Under the pieces are notes generated by a model that made no database searches, was not told where the DNA came from, and saw only the letters and a program-made list of their open reading frames with translations. The translations under genes were made by a program, and so were the position numbers. Shown piece after piece: positions 6,882 through 10,034 of a DNA stretch of 10,034 nucleotides (positions within the stretch are counted from its first letter, which is position 1; each line of letters opens with the position of its first letter). The stretch spans positions 1 to 10,034 of the forward strand of contig JBBSHS010000088.1 in the NCBI GenBank assembly GCA_038232515.1. The letters are read 5' to 3'. This DNA comes from JBBSHS01 sp038232515 (GTDB lineage: Bacteria > Actinomycetota > Acidimicrobiia > Acidimicrobiales > JAUJNH01).

Positions 6882-7070
6882 GTGACGGTTTCTGAGCACG
6901 CGGTGTTCCGATCCAAGGATACGTCCGATCAGCTCGTCGACGTCCTCGTGCACGATGCGAAGCAGACGCCGGCAACGCGTCGCCCGCCGATGGCTCTGCT
7001 TGTACTCGGCCACATCAGCTGTCTACTTGTTCGCGTGCGATAGCGGGCGACTGTGGGCCGGTGACAAGCC

Positions 7071-7562
7071 GTGGGGACCACGGAGTTGCCAAGCCAGCTC
7101 ACGGTTCCTGAAGCAGCCCGTGTGCTGCGGATCGGCCGCGCCACCGCCTGCGACCTGGCCCACACGTGGCTGGAGTCGGGTGGCATAAAGGGACTGCCCC
7201 TCGTCACGATCGGTCGGTCGATGCGAGTCCCGGTGGCGGCCCTCGAGCGCCTGTCCGCAATCGGTGGGTTCAGGCCCGCGTGGCCGTCCGGGCTGGATGG
7301 TTGGCGACAGCGCCAAAGGGCCGACGCGGCCGAAGTGTCGATACCGAGCCTGCGCCATCGGTCGGGGCAATCGGCGGACGCCGAGCCCAGATGCTTCGCG
7401 TCCAGCCGTTCGTCAGCCCACTCCGAAGGCGAACCCCTCCGGTCAGCTCAGCCTCTTCGACGCCCCGGAGCCATGAGGGTCCTCGCCACGCCGGCAGCTG
7501 GACGTCCACGCCCACTGGCCGTCATCGGTCCAGACACCGGGTGCAACACCCCGCGGTTTTAG
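7071..7562 (+). CDS. Excisionase-like MerR-type HTH protein, C-terminal part probably frameshifted
   Basis: The first ~65 residues are a clear excisionase/helix-turn-helix domain: QLTVPEAARVLRIGRATACD (about 9-28, the HTH), then LAHTWLESGG, GLPLVTIGRSMRVPVAALERL with the wing strand. Such proteins direct integrase toward excision or regulate element genes. The GTG start follows GGTGA by 6 nt. After residue ~67 the frame turns Arg/Ser/Pro-rich and loses protein character, while frame +1 ends at 7476 with ANPSGQLSLFDAPEP, a typical tail for this protein class. I infer a frameshift between about 7260 and 7420, so the true gene probably ended at 7476. A truncated domain-only product is possible. 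The integrase remnant that it may have partnered lies downstream on the opposite strand. Confidence 0.7.
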   Translation: MGTTELPSQLTVPEAARVLRIGRATACDLAHTWLESGGIKGLPLVTIGRSMRVPVAALERLSAIGGFRPAWPSGLDGWRQRQRADAAEVSIPSLRHRSGQSADAEPRCFASSRSSAHSEGEPLRSAQPLRRPGAMRVLATPAAGRPRPLAVIGPDTGCNTPRF

Positions 7563-7598
7563 CCGTCCAGAAGCCCAGCGGTTTTACCCGTCGAGAAG
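7553..7598. repeat. Imperfect 21-bp tandem repeat (25-bp period) at the integrase 3' end
   Basis: 7553-7573 and 7578-7598 match at 19 of 21 positions (shared core GCGGTTTTA). On the - strand each copy encodes an LLDG-stop tail: CTTCTGGACGGCTAA at 7559-7573 and CTTCTCGACGGGTAA at 7584-7598. The integrase C-terminus has thus been duplicated. Confidence 0.8.
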
Positions 7599-7979
7599 GG
7601 GGCCGAGTCGTCGGCTGCCGCACGGTCGCGGTCCCTCAAGAACGCGGAGTAGATGTTCAGCTTCGTGGACGGCTGCGCGTGGCCAAGGCGGCTGGCGACT
7701 GTGCGGATGTCGTGGCCGGCGCCGATCATCTGCGTCGCTACGAAGTGGCGTAGATCGTGCAGGCGGCCGTGCCCGAGACCGACCTCGTCTCGCAGGGCGC
7801 AGAACGTCACCGTCGCCTTGTCGGGCCGATACGGCTTCGAGTCGTTGGCCCACCGCCTCGCGCTTGGTGCCCCGGAAGGCGATGCTGCGCTGCCGACCGG
7901 CACGGGTGACCGGGTCGGGCGGGAGGGGCACGCGGAGCGCCCACCGTCCCGGTTGCAGTTGGCGCAAGCTGCCACGCAT
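7559..7979 (-). pseudogene. Tyrosine recombinase/phage integrase remnant with internal deletion
   Basis: The start (ATG 7977-7979) encodes an N-terminal arm-binding piece, MRGSLRQLQPGRWALRV and RQRSIAFRGTKREA. At about 7845-7855 the sequence jumps, in another frame, to the C-terminal catalytic domain: YRPDKATVTFCALRDEVGL, then HDLRHFVATQMIGAGHD (H-x-x-R, 7742-7759), TVASRLGHA and STKLNIYSAF with the nucleophile Tyr (codon 7649-7651). The first catalytic Arg and the whole core-binding domain are missing. Compared with a usual ~380-400 residues, about 230 are lost. Near the 3' end one more base loss makes the frame miss its likely LLDG stop at 7584 and run to a second copy at 7559. It is inactive. 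It lies just downstream of tRNA-Lys on the same strand, its probable integration target. Confidence 0.88.
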
Positions 7980-8000
7980 GACGGAGCGACTATCGCTATC

Positions 8001-8019
8001 GGTGGGATTTTGGCGGGAT
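8001..8019 (-). promoter_or_regulatory. Paired 8-bp repeats separated by AAA, possible integrase/Xis arm site
   Basis: On the - strand ATCCCGCC (8019-8012), AAA, ATCCCACC (8008-8001) form a direct repeat of 11-bp period. It lies 21 bp upstream of the integrase remnant start and 60 bp from the tRNA-Lys 3' end. Arm-type integrase or excisionase sites commonly look like this; binding is inferred. Confidence 0.5.
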
Positions 8020-8079
8020 GGTCCGGGGCGAACCACCGCCCCAGCGATAGAAATAGGCTCTGACCTGCGTCGATCTGGG

Positions 8080-8151
8080 TGCGCCCCCTGGGATTCGAAC
8101 CCAGAACCTGCGGATTAAGAGTCCGTTGCTCTGCCATTGAGCTAGAGGCGC
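8080..8151 (-). tRNA. tRNA-Lys (anticodon CTT)
   Basis: A full cloverleaf reads on the - strand: acceptor GCGCCTC pairing with GGGGCGC (one T-G wobble), D-arm GCTC/GAGC, anticodon loop CTCTTAA giving CTT, and T-arm CTGGG-TTCGAAT-CCCAG. The discriminator is A at 8080. CCA is not encoded. The first anticodon-stem pair is an A-C mismatch. It lies 21 bp downstream of tRNA-His in the same direction, probably one transcript. The adjacent integrase remnant suggests its 3' end served as an attachment site. Confidence 0.96.
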
Positions 8152-8172
8152 TTGAAGACCGGAAAGCTACGG

Positions 8173-8251
8173 TGGGGTGGCTAAGGGGACTCGAACCCCC
8201 GACCTCCTGGACCACAACCAGGCGCTCTAACCAAGCTGAGCTATAGCCACC
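8173..8251 (-). tRNA. tRNA-His (anticodon GTG)
   Basis: The anticodon stem-loop is CCTGG-TTGTGGT-CCAGG, giving GTG. The acceptor GTGGCTA pairs with TAGCCAC. The histidine identity elements are present: an extra G-1 encoded at 8251 opposite the discriminator C73 at 8176. CCA is encoded at 8175-8173. The T-arm is GGGGG-TTCGAGT-CCCCT, with one pair not canonical. It is followed by tRNA-Lys. Confidence 0.96.
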
Positions 8252-8567
8252 GTGCGGTCGGAGAGTCTGGCACAGCCAGCGCCCCAGCCTTCCGCACATC
8301 ACCCTGGACCGCTCAGGCCAGCACGGCGCAGCCCAGCATGGCCATCATCGGTTCGCCGACGCTGATGGCCCGGGCCTGGTCCCCTGCCACTGGCGGACGG
8401 GTGGTCCCATCAAGCTGGCGGACGACAGCAATCGCCTCGGTACCGGGGGGCGGCATGGCCGAACCTACCCGAGCACGCCCCGCCCGGCCCCCAACGCTCG
8501 GCCGCCCAATCCCCGACCATCGACCGCCCGATTCACCGACCGCCCAATCCCGCCGTGCGGAGCGTTC
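8252..8567. other. Gap between methyltransferase and tRNA-His
   Basis: Apart from one possible small ORF (8313-8456, -), nothing firm is visible. A short degenerate repeat CCGCCC(A/G)AT occurs at 8502-8510, 8524-8532 and 8540-8548, just beyond the methyltransferase stop. The + strand frame 8338-8637 is Arg/Pro-rich and looks like a shadow. Confidence 0.4.
8313..8456 (-). CDS. Possible 47-residue small protein, unknown
   Basis: An ATG at 8454-8456 opens 47 codons ending with TGA at 8313-8315: MPPPGTEAIAVVRQLDG, TTRPPVAGDQARAISVG, then a hydrophobic tail EPMMAMLGCAVLA. GGTAGG lies about 8 nt upstream, similar to the site before the SRPBCC gene. Residue composition is more protein-like than neighbouring shadows, and the frame is open further upstream. 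I know no family for it, and chance cannot be excluded. Confidence 0.3.
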   Translation of the reverse strand: MPPPGTEAIAVVRQLDGTTRPPVAGDQARAISVGEPMMAMLGCAVLA

Positions 8568-9152
8568 CTACGGCGCGGTGCCGGCACCTGCGTCGAACCC
8601 GGAAGCCGGCGTACGGCGGTGGACCGACACCGCGTAGCTGCCGTCGCCGGGCCAGGGCCGGCGGTCCCAGGTGGCCCACCGCTCGACCAGCAGGAGGCCC
8701 GAATCGGCGCAGTGGGCGTCGTAGGCCACCAGGTCGTAGGGCCGGTCCAGCTGGAAGCCGGCGACAAGTGCGCCGCCGGATGAAACGTGGCGGGCGCAGC
8801 CGGCGACCAGCTCGGCCTCGGTTCCCGGAGCCGTGAACAGCGGGACGTTGCCGGCCATGACCACGACGTCGAAGGTGCGTCCCAGCTTCAAGCTGGCCAC
8901 GTCTGCCGCGACCCACGTCACCCCCGGCCCCCTCTCCCGGGCTGTGGCCAGCATCGACGCGTCCTTGTCGACGCCGACCACCTCCGCCCCACGGCGGGCG
9001 AGCTCGATGGCCACGCGACCAGTCCCGCACCCCGCGTCCAACACGGAGGCGGGGTCGAGGCCGAGCACGAACCGAGCTTCCCCGTGCACCTCCTCGCCTT
9101 GGGCGGCCAGGGCGTCGAAGCGCTTCTGGTAGCTGTTGCCGTTCCAGACCAT
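8568..9152 (-). CDS. Class I SAM-dependent methyltransferase
   Basis: A 194-residue methyltransferase. The start MVWNGNSYQKRFDALAAQGE is the usual short N-terminal helix region with a Tyr-x-x-Arg-Phe-Asp pattern. Motif I is VLDAGCGTGRVAIEL at residues 37-51, the acidic post-I strand is VVGVDKD at 58-64, motif II-like VAADVASL is at 81-88, and motif III is FDVVVMAGNVPLF at 94-106. It binds S-adenosylmethionine; the acceptor is unknown. The frame is open to 9590, but that extension crosses the complement of tRNA-Arg, so the ATG at 9150-9152 is preferred. No strong Shine-Dalgarno is visible. It ends 317 bp before tRNA-His. Confidence 0.88.
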   Translation of the reverse strand: MVWNGNSYQKRFDALAAQGEEVHGEARFVLGLDPASVLDAGCGTGRVAIELARRGAEVVGVDKDASMLATARERGPGVTWVAADVASLKLGRTFDVVVMAGNVPLFTAPGTEAELVAGCARHVSSGGALVAGFQLDRPYDLVAYDAHCADSGLLLVERWATWDRRPWPGDGSYAVSVHRRTPASGFDAGAGTAP

Positions 9153-9374
9153 CGGCCGATCATGGTGGCGGTCATCCGCCCTTACGCACAAGCTTCCACC
9201 CAACCGACCGCCCACCACCGTGGCCCAGCGGTATCCGCGCCTGATTCCCCGATCCAGCACTATACGGCGGAACCCGGGACGTGCACCAGGCACTACAGTT
9301 GGATCGCGTCTCGGAGCATTTGTGACGGAAGTGGGCGATGGCCTGTCGACCGGCAGAGCAGCAGAACTCATCAA

Positions 9375-9451
9375 GCCCCCGTAGCTCAGCCGGATAGAGC
9401 GGCTGCCTTCTAAGCAGCGGGTCGCAGGTTCGAGTCCTGCCGGGGGCGCCA
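9375..9451 (+). tRNA. tRNA-Arg (anticodon TCT), CCA encoded
   Basis: The acceptor GCCCCCG pairs perfectly with CGGGGGC. The D-arm is GCTC/GAGC, the anticodon stem-loop GCTGC-CTTCTAA-GCAGC gives TCT, and the T-arm is GCAGG-TTCGAGT-CCTGC. The discriminator is G at 9448 and CCA is at 9449-9451. tRNA-Arg genes are common integrase targets and an integrase starts 101 bp downstream, so the 3' half is a likely attachment site. The second attachment copy would lie outside the window. Confidence 0.97.
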
Positions 9452-9507
9452 TAAAAGCCCTGCTCAGAGCGCTAGACTGCCCATGGCCGGGTGGCTCGCG
9501 TGGCTGT

Positions 9508-9526
9508 CGTGCCACAAACGTGCCAC
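9508..9526 (+). promoter_or_regulatory. Paired CGTGCCAC repeats separated by AAA, possible arm-type or operator site
   Basis: CGTGCCAC at 9508-9515 and 9519-9526, separated by AAA, form an exact direct repeat with 11-bp period, 56 bp after the tRNA-Arg end and 26 bp before the integrase start. An inverted GTGGCAC occurs at 9553-9559 over the start codon. Such arrays suit integrase arm binding, excisionase binding or autoregulation. Confidence 0.5.
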
Positions 9527-9539
9527 AACCAGGCGGCAC

Positions 9540-9546
9540 GGGAGGG
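9540..9546 (+). promoter_or_regulatory. Ribosome binding site for the integrase
   Basis: GGGAGGG lies 6 nt upstream of the GTG at 9553 and decides this start over others in the region. Confidence 0.7.
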
Positions 9547-9552
9547 CACGCA

Positions 9553-10034
9553 GTGGCACGCAAGACGAGCAGACGGACGGCTGGCGCCATCCGGCGGCTG
9601 CCATCGGGTCGATATCAGGCGAGGATCCGCACCGATGACGGCCGACTCCACGCGGCCCCCAAGACTTTCCCCACGAAGGCAGAGGCGGACCGCTGGTTGG
9701 CGGCCGTGGCTACCGACATCGCCGACGGCCGATGGGTGGACCCCGAGGCAGGGAAGGTCACGCTGGCTCGCTACGCCCAACACTGGCTCCACTGCAAGAA
9801 CGGCCTCGCTCCCAAGACCCTCGAGCTCTACGAGTATCTACTGAGCCGGCTGATCCTGCCCGGCCTGGGTGAGGTATCGCTCGCGTCGATCAACCCGTCA
9901 AGGGTTCGTGACTGGCGAGCCGATCTCCTCAAGGCGGATCGACCGGGCCCGGTGACTATCGCCAAGGCATACCGCACACTCTCAGCAATGATGGCGACAG
10001 CCGTGGTGGATGGCGTCATCTCCCGCAACCCTTG
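9553..10034 (+). CDS. int: Tyrosine-type site-specific integrase, N-terminal part (runs off window)
   Basis: The frame is open for 160 codons to the window edge. The N-terminal arm-binding (AP2-like) domain is at about residues 12-50: RRLPSGRYQARIRTDDGR, then KTFPTKAEADRWLAAV. The linker WVDPEAGKVTLARYAQHWL leads into the SAM-like core-binding domain (71-160): LAPKTLELYEYLLSRLILPG, LGEVSLASINPSRVRDW, then AKAYRTLSAMMATAVVDGVI and SRNP. This is the standard order in actinobacterial integrases of ICEs and temperate phages; the catalytic Arg...His-x-x-Arg...Tyr residues would follow beyond the edge. The frame shows no damage, unlike the remnant at 7559. It sits directly downstream of tRNA-Arg, reading away from it, which marks the left end of an integrated element. 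Confidence 0.92.
   Translation, partial: MARKTSRRTAGAIRRLPSGRYQARIRTDDGRLHAAPKTFPTKAEADRWLAAVATDIADGRWVDPEAGKVTLARYAQHWLHCKNGLAPKTLELYEYLLSRLILPGLGEVSLASINPSRVRDWRADLLKADRPGPVTIAKAYRTLSAMMATAVVDGVISRNP

Noticed and set aside
6681..7043. 120-codon + frame over the small frameshifted gene
   Set aside because: The - strand has a strong RBS and a recognisable small protein in two frames; the + frame has no RBS or family.
7980..8302. Open - frame across tRNA-His and tRNA-Lys upstream of the integrase remnant
   Set aside because: Segments such as SSAWLERLVVVQEVGGSSPL and AEQRTLNPQVLGSNPRG are translations of tRNA genes, not protein.
9153..9590. Long N-terminal extension of the methyltransferase frame on the - strand (340 codons in all)
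   Set aside because: It runs through the complement of tRNA-Arg and gives the well-known spurious translation around GLEPATRCLEGSRSIRLSY; the methyltransferase fold begins only at 9152.
1..10034. CRISPR array, toxin-antitoxin or defence cassette
   Set aside because: No regularly spaced repeats with unique spacers, no small overlapping toxin-antitoxin pair and no nuclease or helicase domains were seen.

Overview
This is a very GC-rich window with frequent GTG starts and dense overlapping open frames. The gene content (a YbjT-like SDR fused to DUF2867, MerR-type excisionases, a small 'RSDLN-DDDG' protein, an HtaA-like secreted domain) suggests a chromosomal segment from an actinobacterium, possibly an Acidimicrobiia-like lineage. 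The taxonomic placement is an inference from composition and protein flavour; no marker gene is present.

Layout. (1) 1-1308: no confident gene in the first ~330 bases, then a heavily decayed ISL3-family transposase on the + strand, broken by about four frameshifts and lacking its N-terminal zinc-binding part. (2) 1458-5429: ordinary metabolic or unknown genes. A class I SAM-dependent methyltransferase (-) is divergent from a NAD(P)-binding SDR/DUF2867 protein (+). That gene converges on a two-gene translationally coupled operon (-) of a SRPBCC protein followed by an unrecognised ~288-aa protein. (3) 5691-7979: a graveyard of mobile-element ends. It holds a 5'-truncated HtaA-like secreted-protein gene (-) cut exactly where a degenerate excisionase start begins on the + strand, a small actinobacterial gene with a one-base frameshift (-), an excisionase-like HTH gene (+), and an internally deleted tyrosine recombinase (-). 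(4) 8080-8251: tRNA-Lys(CTT) and tRNA-His(GTG), both -. (5) 8568-9152: a second SAM methyltransferase (-), with a possible 47-codon small ORF downstream. (6) 9375-10034: tRNA-Arg(TCT) (+), followed by the intact start of a tyrosine integrase running off the window edge.

The main theme is tRNA-targeted integration. The tRNA-Lys/int remnant and the tRNA-Arg/int pair share one architecture: tRNA 3' end, then about 55-60 bp, then a pair of 8-bp direct repeats separated by AAA (11-bp period), then about 21-26 bp, then the integrase start. One module is dead and points left; the other looks intact and points right, so an integrative element probably begins at about 9450 and continues beyond the window. 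I see no CRISPR array, toxin-antitoxin pair or recognisable defence cassette, and no convincing wholly new system. The most unusual material is the mosaic junction at 6350 and the shared repeat architecture at the two integrases.
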